This document shows, in pieces, positions 1 through 6,608 of a stretch of DNA of 64,000 nucleotides; the first letter of the stretch is position 1; each line of letters starts with the position of its first letter. Both the position numbers and the translations under genes were made by a program. The DNA comes from Bacillus sp. HMF5848 (GTDB lineage Bacteria > Bacillota > Bacilli > Bacillales > HMF5848), in assembly GCF_003944835.1 (NCBI RefSeq), contig NZ_RWIV01000001.1, positions 690,001-754,000 of the forward strand. The letters are read 5' to 3'. The notes beneath the pieces were generated by a model. The model was given only the letters and a program-made list of their open reading frames with translations, was not told where the DNA came from and made no database searches.

Positions 1-206
1 GTATCATTTACATCGTAAAAGTCAAAAGGTGGAATCCCGATTGTTTGATCTGCAAGATAACCTATATATAGACCGAATAATAAATAACAGAGTGATATAA
101 GATTTGGGTAATGACGAGGAAGTTTAAAGGCTATTATAGCTCCCACAATTACAACAACAAGGATGAATATTTCATTGCTATTAAATCCAGCATCATACGT
201 AGTCAT
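1..206 (-). CDS. Small membrane protein, 3' end outside window
   Basis: The visible 68 residues start MTTYDAGFNSNE and run into a strongly hydrophobic helix (IFILVVVIVGAIIAF), then a second hydrophobic stretch (LISLCYLLFGLYIGYL), so this is an integral membrane protein. The ATG lies inside the last codons of the upstream gene on the same strand (overlap about 14 bases), so the two are translationally coupled. The reading frame is still open at the window edge. I do not recognise the family. Paired small membrane proteins of this kind are common in Bacillus and mostly uncharacterised. Confidence 0.6.
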   Translation of the reverse strand, partial: MTTYDAGFNSNEIFILVVVIVGAIIAFKLPRHYPNLISLCYLLFGLYIGYLADQTIGIPPFDFYDVND

Positions 207-654
207 AATTATGCTGCCTTTTTATGTGAACTAAAAGTTTATGCATCACCCATCCAAGCGATAAAACAACAGTAATTTCAAGTATCGTATACATATCATT
301 CCACTTAATATAGTGATAAATCTGTAAGTACTTCCCCATTACTTCCAAAGAAAAGATATAAAGAAGTATAGTGAGTGCATACAAGTAATGCTTTGAAACA
401 ATTAAATTCAAAGAAAACAATATCGCTAATGGATATATAAAAGATCGAAATAATGTATAGGCAATGAAATATTCTGTGTCACTTTGTACTTTAATCCATT
501 TAAGGTTATGTCCAAAAATCGTAAAAGAATTAATAATAATAATTGATATAAACATAAACAAAATAACATTCTGTAGCGGAGAAATGCTTTTTTTTGAAAA
601 AATAAAAAGACAAGTAAGGAACCAAGCAAACAGTATATACAATACAGCAGACAA
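193..654 (-). CDS. Multi-spanning membrane protein of unknown function
   Basis: 153 residues with about five predicted membrane helices, beginning LYILFAWFLTCLFIF. It starts with TTG, preceded by an AGGGTGAT ribosome site at 661-668. The stop overlaps the start of the next membrane gene on the same strand, so the two form a small operon. The composition is aromatic-rich (Y, W, F) and I see no catalytic motif. Family not recognised with certainty. It may belong with the small Bacillus/Clostridium membrane proteins found in pairs. Membrane location is clear; function is unknown. Confidence 0.6.
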   Translation of the reverse strand: MSAVLYILFAWFLTCLFIFSKKSISPLQNVILFMFISIIIINSFTIFGHNLKWIKVQSDTEYFIAYTLFRSFIYPLAILFSLNLIVSKHYLYALTILLYIFSLEVMGKYLQIYHYIKWNDMYTILEITVVLSLGWVMHKLLVHIKRQHNYDYV

Positions 655-720
655 ACTTTAATCACCCTTTGTTACATTGTTATGTTTATAGAGTGCGGTA
701 AATTCGACAATTTATGCCAA

Positions 721-747
721 AAAGCTGTCGGATAGTCCGACAGCTTT
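721..747 (-). terminator. Rho-independent terminator of the coat gene
   Basis: Twelve-base perfect inverted repeat (AAAGCTGTCGGA / TCCGACAGCTTT) with a three-base loop, directly downstream of the minus-strand coat protein gene and followed in that direction by TTTTGG. It may also serve from the other side. Confidence 0.75.
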
Positions 748-764
748 AAGAATGAAATATAGAT

Positions 765-1376
765 TTACTGATTTAGCCCCATAGTCGGAGGTTGTCCGTT
801 ATAAGGAGCATAAGCTGATGTCATTGTTTGTATATCTTGTCTTTGTAACTGTGGTACTTGGTAATAATTGTTTTTGTTCTGGTATAAGAACAATTCATAT
901 GCCATTTCCATAAAGTTAGGCACACTATCTTGAATCACACGTCGTACAACAGGATTTGTAACCTCTAGCCCAGCTTGTGCCATAAACCCAGCATCTGACT
1001 TTATAGTACCAAGTAATTGACATGACACTTTTTGATCATTCATTTCATTTAAGGTTTGAATTGGCTGTTTAGGTTGCGCTGACTGTTGTAAACCATACAC
1101 CACATTGTTGTTTTGTTTCATTTTGTATTGTTGTGTCGGGTGTGAAGGGTCTTGTCCAGTCTGGAAGCTTTGAACTGTAATATTATAGGTATCCTGAATG
1201 AACATATATTGTCTGTTCATGATGTCATACAGCTCTGGGTCTCGAACAAACTGTGAGAAAACAACATATTTGTCTAATGTATCGACCATACATGAAAGAA
1301 TCTCATGCACATCAAACACCTCATGACCGCCATGATTTAAAGGAGCTTGATGACTTGGATGGATGTTTTGGTTCAA
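765..1376 (-). CDS. CotF-family spore coat protein
   Basis: About 203 residues with features of the Coat F family (YhcQ/CotF type): an N-terminal alpha-helical part (EVFDVHEILSCMVDTLDKYVVFSQFV, abridged), then a Gln/Asn-rich linker near residues 80-110, then a second helical part containing NPVVRRVIQDSVPNFMEMAY and a tyrosine/glutamine-rich tail. Such proteins sit in the spore coat. Two TTG codons compete as start; the one at 1376 is preferred because it lies about 8 bases after AGGAGGG (1383-1391), while the one at 1382 is too close. Expected to be expressed late in sporulation in the mother cell (family knowledge). The gene has its own terminator. Confidence 0.75.
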   Translation of the reverse strand: MNQNIHPSHQAPLNHGGHEVFDVHEILSCMVDTLDKYVVFSQFVRDPELYDIMNRQYMFIQDTYNITVQSFQTGQDPSHPTQQYKMKQNNNVVYGLQQSAQPKQPIQTLNEMNDQKVSCQLLGTIKSDAGFMAQAGLEVTNPVVRRVIQDSVPNFMEMAYELFLYQNKNNYYQVPQLQRQDIQTMTSAYAPYNGQPPTMGLNQ

Positions 1377-1464
1377 TGTCAATCCCTCCTGGTACGTTTT
1401 GTGTGAGTGAGGTATCCCTCACGCCCTTTATAGTGTGCGAAACAAAAAGGCGTCATTCAAAAAT

Positions 1465-2298
1465 TTAATGAACATTTTTAGGAATTTGAGTGCTAGCAAA
1501 ATTGTTAGCAAGCTGTTCTAATCCCTCAGTTAGTTCACTTCCAGATATAGGTACACCGTGCCCTGTTATTGCATACGCAGGCTGTAATCTAGCGAGAGTC
1601 TTTACAGATTGCTCTGCCGCTGCCCAGTCAGCTGTAAAATATGCTGGGGGACCATTTATCTCTTTATCTTGTGAGATAACGCTATATAGCTCTTCTTGCT
1701 TTACTGTTGTAAATGCATCACCAGCAATTAATGTTCTGTCACTCTCTTTGTACAGGGAAATATGCCCTGGCGTATGTCCAGGCGTGTGTATCCATTTCCA
1801 ATCAGGTAAATTAGGAACAGAGTGATCCTCTGGGAGTACCTGAACAAATTCTGCAATATTAATTGGCTCTCTAGGAAACATAGGTGAAAGCTTGGCAATT
1901 AACCCTTCATCAGCACCTGGATTAGCTGGAGGATATTGTTTTTCGCCTGTCACATATGGTCTTTCTAGACTGTGCACGTATACAGGAACAGGGTGTTTAC
2001 TGAGTATGTCACCAATGGACCCGATATGATCAAAGTGCCCATGTGTAAGGATAATAGCAGTTAGTTTTGCATCGTTCCCAAACCTATCTTTTGCTGCCTT
2101 TTCAATCATTGTGGCACAATGCGGCATGCCAGTATCAACTAGAATATATGAATTACTGGCTGTGGGATCGCCAATAAAACAAACATTAACAATTTTAGTC
2201 GGTAAGCTGAATACGTCTTGTGTAACAGGTATACCTATGCCGCTAGTAACAGAAGTTAGCGGAGGAATCATTGCTTGATCTATAGAATGTGTATCCAT
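1465..2298 (-). CDS. MBL-fold metallo-hydrolase
   Basis: 277 residues of the metallo-beta-lactamase fold. The signature THGHFDHIG (HxHxDH) supplies the first metal ligands, TPGHTPGHISLY the next histidine, GDAF the bridging aspartate and GHGVPISG the last histidine, so a two-metal site looks intact. The substrate cannot be read from sequence; the family includes glyoxalase II, lactonases and many unassigned hydrolases. The ATG at 2298 follows GGAGGTG at an ideal distance; an upstream TTG at 2313 lies in the ribosome site and is rejected. No signal peptide is visible, so it is probably cytoplasmic. It stands alone between a coat gene and a divergent helicase gene. Confidence 0.8.
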   Translation of the reverse strand: MDTHSIDQAMIPPLTSVTSGIGIPVTQDVFSLPTKIVNVCFIGDPTASNSYILVDTGMPHCATMIEKAAKDRFGNDAKLTAIILTHGHFDHIGSIGDILSKHPVPVYVHSLERPYVTGEKQYPPANPGADEGLIAKLSPMFPREPINIAEFVQVLPEDHSVPNLPDWKWIHTPGHTPGHISLYKESDRTLIAGDAFTTVKQEELYSVISQDKEINGPPAYFTADWAAAEQSVKTLARLQPAYAITGHGVPISGSELTEGLEQLANNFASTQIPKNVH

Positions 2299-2515
2299 TT
2301 TTAACACCTCCAACTATATTGTGACTTTAAATAGCAGGATGTTGCATGCAAAATTTTAGGTGATACATGTTCAAAATTAATTTTTAAATAAATAAAACTA
2401 AGTTCTTATTTGGAATATTATGTGACTATGATGATTAGCTGTGTTATCATAACTTACTGATGAATTGATAAAATAACTAATACATATAAAAACATGTTTA
2501 GAAAAGAGGATGACA

Positions 2516-3634
2516 ATGATTGACACGATGAAGCCTTTCATTCAAGAGGCTTGGGATAAAGCTGGCTTTAATGAACTAACACCAATTCAACAACAAGCTC
2601 TCCCTTTATTAATAGAGGGAAAGGATGTTTTAGCACAATCCCCAACAGGTACTGGAAAAACATTAGCCTATTTACTACCATTGCTTCAAAACGTGCAGCA
2701 TGACGCTACACATGTACAAGCTATTATTTTGGCTACATCTCATGAGCTAGTGATGCAAATATATGCGGAGCTACAAGTATGGGCTGCTGGAAGTGGAATT
2801 ACGCTTGCTTCTTTTATTGGAGGCGTCAATATGAAAAGACAGCTTGAGAAATTAAAGAAGAGGCCACAGATCGTTGTAGGAACACCGGGGCGAATTCATG
2901 AATTAATAAAACTGAAAAAATTAAAAGTCCATGAAGTAAAAACCATCGTATTAGATGAGGGAGATCAACTACTTTTATCTGAGCAGAATAATACAGTACA
3001 AGACATAGTGAAATCAACATTAGCGGAACGTCAAGTAGCGCTTTTTTCTGCTACGATGTCTCCACAAATAATCGATGCAGCTATGCAGCTCATGAATGAT
3101 CCGGAAATTATTCGTGTGAAGGATATTCCAGCAAGTTTTCAAGTAACGCATGGTTACATCATATGTGATGACCCAAGAGATAAACTAGATGTGCTGCGGA
3201 GAATAGCGAATATACCAGGAGCAAAAGTATTAGCCTTCGGAACTAACATCGGTCAATTGAATATGCAGGTTGAAAAGTTAAAGTATCGTGATATGCATGT
3301 TGGGATATTACACAGTGAAACAAAAAAAGAAGATCGTGCTCAATCGATTAGAGATTTTAAAACAGGAAAAATTAATCTTCTAGTAGCTTCTGATGTAGCG
3401 GCACGCGGTCTAGATATTAAAGGTATTACTCACGTTGTGAATTATGATTTACCTAAGGATGTCACACAATATGCTCATCGTTCTGGACGAACGGGGCGTC
3501 TCGGCTCAGAAGAGGGGACTGTTATATCCATTATCACTGAGAGAGATGAGCGGTTGTTAAAAAGGATTGTAAATGAAAGAAATATTCCTTTGCAACATAT
3601 GATGATTAAACACAGTAAACTGATGAATGTATAG
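2516..3634 (+). CDS. yfmL: DEAD-box RNA helicase, YfmL type
   Basis: 372 residues, a minimal two-RecA-domain helicase without a C-terminal RNA-binding tail, like Bacillus subtilis YfmL. Motifs in order: Q motif (TPIQQQA), Walker A SPTGTGKT near residue 45, PTREL-equivalent ATSHEL, TPGR, motif II as DEGD rather than DEAD (YfmL also departs from DEAD), SAT, ARGLD and HRSGRTGR. YfmL is linked to ribosome assembly and cold growth in B. subtilis, so a role in RNA remodelling during 50S maturation is likely. Two ATG codons compete; the one at 2516 is better spaced from AGAGG, the one at 2510 lies within it. It ends about 60 bases before a short membrane gene. Confidence 0.88.
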   Translation: MIDTMKPFIQEAWDKAGFNELTPIQQQALPLLIEGKDVLAQSPTGTGKTLAYLLPLLQNVQHDATHVQAIILATSHELVMQIYAELQVWAAGSGITLASFIGGVNMKRQLEKLKKRPQIVVGTPGRIHELIKLKKLKVHEVKTIVLDEGDQLLLSEQNNTVQDIVKSTLAERQVALFSATMSPQIIDAAMQLMNDPEIIRVKDIPASFQVTHGYIICDDPRDKLDVLRRIANIPGAKVLAFGTNIGQLNMQVEKLKYRDMHVGILHSETKKEDRAQSIRDFKTGKINLLVASDVAARGLDIKGITHVVNYDLPKDVTQYAHRSGRTGRLGSEEGTVISIITERDERLLKRIVNERNIPLQHMMIKHSKLMNV

Positions 3635-3697
3635 AAATGAAAACATATCAGCTCTTTTTGCGTATATATAAGTAAACATAAAAGGAGCTGTTTTACA

Positions 3698-3889
3698 GTG
3701 TCATATATTCTCATATTGGCGTTAGTGTTCCTAATCGTTCCATTAATCTTTGGTTTGATTTTTCTTAAGTTAATTTTTAAAGCTTTTAAGTTTGGGTCAC
3801 GTTCTTTACATGGGGGACATCGGAGATACGGATATCACGCGTATAAAAGACGATATCGCAATTCAAACTTTTCATTTTTTTCGTCTTGA
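3698..3889 (+). CDS. Small membrane-anchored basic protein
   Basis: 63 residues: one long N-terminal hydrophobic helix (YILILALVFLIVPLIFGLIF) followed by a His/Arg/Tyr-rich basic tail with a GGHRRYGYHAYKRRYRN stretch. GTG start preceded by AAAGGAG at good spacing. Family not recognised. The basic tail after a single membrane anchor could contact nucleic acid or phospholipid head groups, but this is conjecture. It is followed 17 bases later by a zinc-ribbon membrane gene and shares its terminator. Confidence 0.6.
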   Translation: MSYILILALVFLIVPLIFGLIFLKLIFKAFKFGSRSLHGGHRRYGYHAYKRRYRNSNFSFFSS

Positions 3890-3906
3890 GTTAAGGAGAG
3901 TAATAT

Positions 3907-4203
3907 ATGGATGGATGTAGGCATTGTTTAACATATAAACAAAAAGTGATTGCGTTGTTTTTGGGGCAGTGGTCGTATACGTGTCGACAATGTCAAACAA
4001 CATATGAAATATCAGTAAAAAGTCGCTTTTACATTATTATCATTGCAGCAGTTATACCGCTAATCCTCTTTAGTTGGCTCATAGAGCCTATTACTGAGAT
4101 CGTTATATATGCAAGGTTGGCAATTTTATTTATCTTCATGTGTGTAGGCGTTTTAATTAGCCCAATGTTTATTAAATTTCATAAAAAAAAACAAATTGAG
4201 TAA
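3907..4203 (+). CDS. CxxC-20-CxxC membrane zinc-ribbon protein
   Basis: 98 residues. The N-terminus carries two CxxC pairs (CRHC at residues 4-7 and CRQC at 26-29), the arrangement of the TIGR04104 (cxxc_20_cxxc) family, followed by two membrane helices (about 42-60 and 68-88) and a lysine-rich end. Members are small membrane proteins with a probable zinc knuckle and no known function. ATG start after AAGGAGAGTA. Cotranscribed with the preceding small gene and closed by a strong terminator. Confidence 0.65.
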   Translation: MDGCRHCLTYKQKVIALFLGQWSYTCRQCQTTYEISVKSRFYIIIIAAVIPLILFSWLIEPITEIVIYARLAILFIFMCVGVLISPMFIKFHKKKQIE

Positions 4204-4205
4204 AA

Positions 4206-4236
4206 GTACATCACGCTGTCGTGGTGTATTTTTTTA
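4206..4236 (+). terminator. Rho-independent terminator
   Basis: Stem TACATCACG / CGTGGTGTA with a four-base loop followed by seven T residues, just after the zinc-ribbon membrane gene. Confidence 0.8.
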
Positions 4237-4267
4237 GTTATGTAAAGTTGTTTGTAACTTCTGATAA

Positions 4268-4400
4268 ATTAAGAAGCCTAATGGCCGCTAGCTCAGAGCG
4301 CTAACGGCTCAAGGTCATGAGCCAATTACTTCTGGAAGGCACGCCTTCCGACAGCGCTCGCCTTATACTTGTCCCCCTGAGCAATTGCTCTACACCTTTG
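4268..4400. repeat. Degenerate Bacillaceae interspersed repeat
   Basis: Non-coding GC-richer stretch with the succession CTAGCTCAGAGCGCTAACGG, CTCAAGGTCATGAGCC, TGGAAGGC/GCCTTCC, then GCTCGCCTTATACTTGTCCC and CCTGAGCAATTGCTC. From memory this resembles a widespread Bacillus/Geobacillus intergenic repeat (CTAGCGGCTCGAGGTCATAA ... CTTATGCTTGTCCCCCTGA). Several internal inverted repeats are visible. No ORF. Identification needs a genome-wide count. Confidence 0.5.
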
Positions 4401-4418
4401 TTTGTTTTTATTAAACGT

Positions 4419-4454
4419 AAAAGCGTTGCCGACTAAAAAGTTGGCAACGCTTTT
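4419..4454 (-). terminator. Terminator of the 84-residue membrane gene
   Basis: Stem AAAAGCGTTGCCGAC / GTTGGCAACGCTTTT with a six-base loop, overlapping the stop of the minus-strand gene and running out into a T-rich tract on that strand. It could act in both directions. Confidence 0.8.
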
Positions 4455-4707
4455 AAAAGAAACCTTGGAACATAAGAAACTCGACTAAAACGACTAAGCC
4501 ACAAGCTAATCCAAATAGACTCAAACGAAATTCCCCATGCCAATCCTTAAGTAACCGTCCTTTAAATAAAGAATATATATCAGGAGTCAAATCGTGTTTG
4601 ACGCAATCCCAAAAATCATCCATATCCTCAAACATCATCTTTCCAATTTTAATAAATATGAAAATGTTAACTGGTATTAAAGCAAGAATAACAAGCATTT
4701 GTATCAT
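4453..4707 (-). CDS. Small membrane protein of unknown function
   Basis: 84 residues with an N-terminal helix (MLVILALIPVNIFIFIKIG), a central acidic segment (MFEDMDDFWDCVKHDLTPD) and a C-terminal helix (LSLFGLACGLVVLVEFLMF). ATG start about 8 bases after GGGAGG. Family not recognised. It has its own terminator and is divergent from the DUF3231 gene. The membrane-loop-membrane topology is the only safe statement. Confidence 0.6.
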   Translation of the reverse strand: MIQMLVILALIPVNIFIFIKIGKMMFEDMDDFWDCVKHDLTPDIYSLFKGRLLKDWHGEFRLSLFGLACGLVVLVEFLMFQGFF

Positions 4708-4838
4708 TTAAGAATCCTCCCTCGTTTAATATGCTTACGATTGAATACATATAGAGGTTTCAAGAAAAAACCTTATTAAAAACTGTTTTTTTGAGAAAGC
4801 TAACGTAAAAGTATGCGAAACAAAGGAGCGAGTATGAT

Positions 4839-5384
4839 TTGACGAATATCTTCGAGTCAGTGTCAAATGCATTGAAAACTGTTACAGATGATGAAGAAAA
4901 AGGGCCCTTACATGTCGGGGAAGTCATGAATTTATGGACATATTTAACGATGCTTGAAGAAGCCAATCGTTTCGCCGAAGTCGGTTTAAATACTACAACA
5001 GATGATGATTTAATTGAAGCACTGAAGCACAGTTGGGACGATTGTCATAAGCAGGTTGTTGAAATCCAGAAGGTATTACGAGAAGAGGGAGTGAGCCTCC
5101 CGCCAACAGCTGAACCAAAGCCAAAAACAAGTTCAGAAGCTATTCCTTCGGGAGTGAAGTTAACAGATGATGAAATCGCGAATGGAGTTGTCATTAAATT
5201 AGTATCCGCCATTTCGTTTTGTGGCGTAGGGCTAAGTCAAGCAATACGAGCTGATATTGGTAGCATGTGGTACAACTTTTTAAATGTACGTGTAAAGTTC
5301 AGTGCTTATTATATGCCAATTATGAGGAAAAGAGGCTGGATTAAGGTACCGCCGTATTATGTCCCTAATGGGTTAATGAAGTAG
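4839..5384 (+). CDS. DUF3231 family protein
   Basis: 181 residues, mostly helical, with a DUF3231-like arrangement: GPLHVGEVMNLWTYL near residue 21, a helix ending in KQVVEIQKVLREEGVSLPP, then a second half ending in YYMPIMRKRGWIKVPP. DUF3231 proteins are abundant in Bacillaceae and resemble ferritin-like four-helix bundles; some contain two such repeats, while this copy has one. The start is TTG at 4839 after AAAGGAG; a nearby ATG runs at once into a stop. Function unknown. No metal-ligand pattern was confirmed by eye. Confidence 0.75.
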   Translation: MTNIFESVSNALKTVTDDEEKGPLHVGEVMNLWTYLTMLEEANRFAEVGLNTTTDDDLIEALKHSWDDCHKQVVEIQKVLREEGVSLPPTAEPKPKTSSEAIPSGVKLTDDEIANGVVIKLVSAISFCGVGLSQAIRADIGSMWYNFLNVRVKFSAYYMPIMRKRGWIKVPPYYVPNGLMK

Positions 5385-5406
5385 AGGGAGACTCTGGTCC
5401 CTCTAC
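5381..5406. terminator. Bidirectional terminator
   Basis: GTAGAGGGA / TCCCTCTAC inverted repeat between convergent genes (DUF3231 on + and DUF4230 on -). The T-tracts on either side are short. Confidence 0.6.
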
Positions 5407-5415
5407 TTAAGTATG

Positions 5416-6153
5416 TTATAGAAACTTTATTTCAACAGTATAATCTAGAGCTGAAAAAAACTCACGAAGCACCTGTGATGCGTTCTCTTCAGCTGTCTCA
5501 AGAATTCCAAGCTCCAATGCCTCTTGTTGTAATAGTTTTGTAGCTTCAGCGGCTAAATCATAGCCTTCTTCCCAGTTTACATCTCCACGAAACAAACCTT
5601 CGCTTGAGAATGCTTGGATCTTTTCCATATCTAATGCGGGATCAGATATAAAAGTTGCTTTTGGTAGTGTTATCTCAAGAGATTTGTTTACTTCATCAAT
5701 GACAATATCATCCACATCAATATTTTCAAGATTTACACCAGCTAACACTTTTGCTGGAACAATTAACAACAGTTTTCTTTTCGTACCAGGAAAGTTAACC
5801 CCAATTTCTTTGCCGAATAATTTATTATCCTCTTTTTCTATTACGGTTTTTACATATGCCTCAGCAGTAGCCAGTGTAGCAAGGTCATGTATTCTTTCTG
5901 TAAACGCAGCTTCATCAATTTGAGGAGTGGGTTTAAAATAATTAAATGTTACAAGAGCAAGTATCGTAACGAGAACAATTGTGGATATAGTTACGAGTAG
6001 CTTTGAGCTTCGTACAAACGAAGTAGGTTTTTGTAGTGCTACTGTTGCTGCAGCTTGCTGTTTTGCTTCAAGCAATTCTTTTAAAAGTGCCTCTTGCTGT
6101 TCATCACCTTGTTTAATATTCTCTATTAATGTTTCAATATGATTTTTTTTCAT
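5416..6153 (-). CDS. DUF4230 domain membrane protein
   Basis: 245 residues: a cytoplasmic Gln/Glu-rich coiled segment (residues 1-40), one membrane helix (LLVTISTIVLVTILALVTF, about 50-70) and an extracytoplasmic domain of the DUF4230 type, with the recognisable elements KRKLLLIVPAKVLAGVNLE and ITLPKATFISDPALD. DUF4230 proteins are single-pass and uncharacterised. ATG start after AAGGGGGT. Monocistronic as far as can be seen. Orientation follows the signal-anchor pattern (inference). Confidence 0.75.
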   Translation of the reverse strand: MKKNHIETLIENIKQGDEQQEALLKELLEAKQQAAATVALQKPTSFVRSSKLLVTISTIVLVTILALVTFNYFKPTPQIDEAAFTERIHDLATLATAEAYVKTVIEKEDNKLFGKEIGVNFPGTKRKLLLIVPAKVLAGVNLENIDVDDIVIDEVNKSLEITLPKATFISDPALDMEKIQAFSSEGLFRGDVNWEEGYDLAAEATKLLQQEALELGILETAEENASQVLREFFSALDYTVEIKFL

Positions 6154-6448
6154 TATGATACCCCCTTAGCCATGCTACTTAAGTACGTATTTATTCTATT
6201 ATTCTAGCATGTTCTACAAAAAACACCTAATATCGGCATTTTGAGGTTTGAGGTTATCAATAGTAGAGTTGATAGTTTGATGTTAAATTAAATGTGTCAG
6301 ATTTGTTACTGGTTTTTGTCGCGCAACCAGTAGTGATAGGAATGTAAAAGATGGTGCAGAACGAGATAAACCCTTGCGGCATATAGGGATAAATGAGGTT
6401 AAAGTGAGTCGGGCTATCAAAATCATGATGTGTTGATTATGACAATAT
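6154..6448. other. Intergenic stretch upstream of nasD
   Basis: Nearly 300 bases between the DUF4230 gene and the first FNR-like site. I see no ORF with a ribosome site and no clear hairpin. It probably carries the far-upstream part of the nasD control region. Confidence 0.4.
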
Positions 6449-6464
6449 TGTGAAGTTATTCACG
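6449..6464 (+). promoter_or_regulatory. Upstream FNR/CRP-type operator of nasD
   Basis: TGTGA-AGTTAT-TCACG matches the Bacillus FNR/CRP dyad TGTGA-N6-TCACA at nine of ten conserved positions. Its centre is 29 bases upstream of the second site, about -70.5 from the predicted transcription start. Confidence 0.6.
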
Positions 6465-6477
6465 AAAAGCGCTTACG

Positions 6478-6527
6478 TGTGAAGTTCGTCACAATCAAAT
6501 CCACAAAAGTTAATTACAATAATGCTA
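6478..6527 (+). promoter_or_regulatory. Class II FNR-type promoter of nasD
   Basis: A perfect TGTGA-AGTTCG-TCACA dyad (6478-6493, centre 6485.5) is followed by a -10 element TACAAT (6515-6520). A start near 6527 places the dyad at -41.5, the classic activating position for FNR, with no good -35 box. This predicts oxygen-limited induction of the nitrite reductase genes. Confidence 0.65.
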
Positions 6528-6608
6528 TAGAAACCGTACAAAAGTGAAAAAGCAAAATTCACTTTAAATATGCTCAACAATTCACAAGTAGGTAATGGAG
6601 GGTTTACC

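Noticed and set aside
6570-6608. Upstream ATG start for nasD
   Set aside because: It lacks a ribosome site and adds residues unlike the family; ATG 6609 has GGAGGG.
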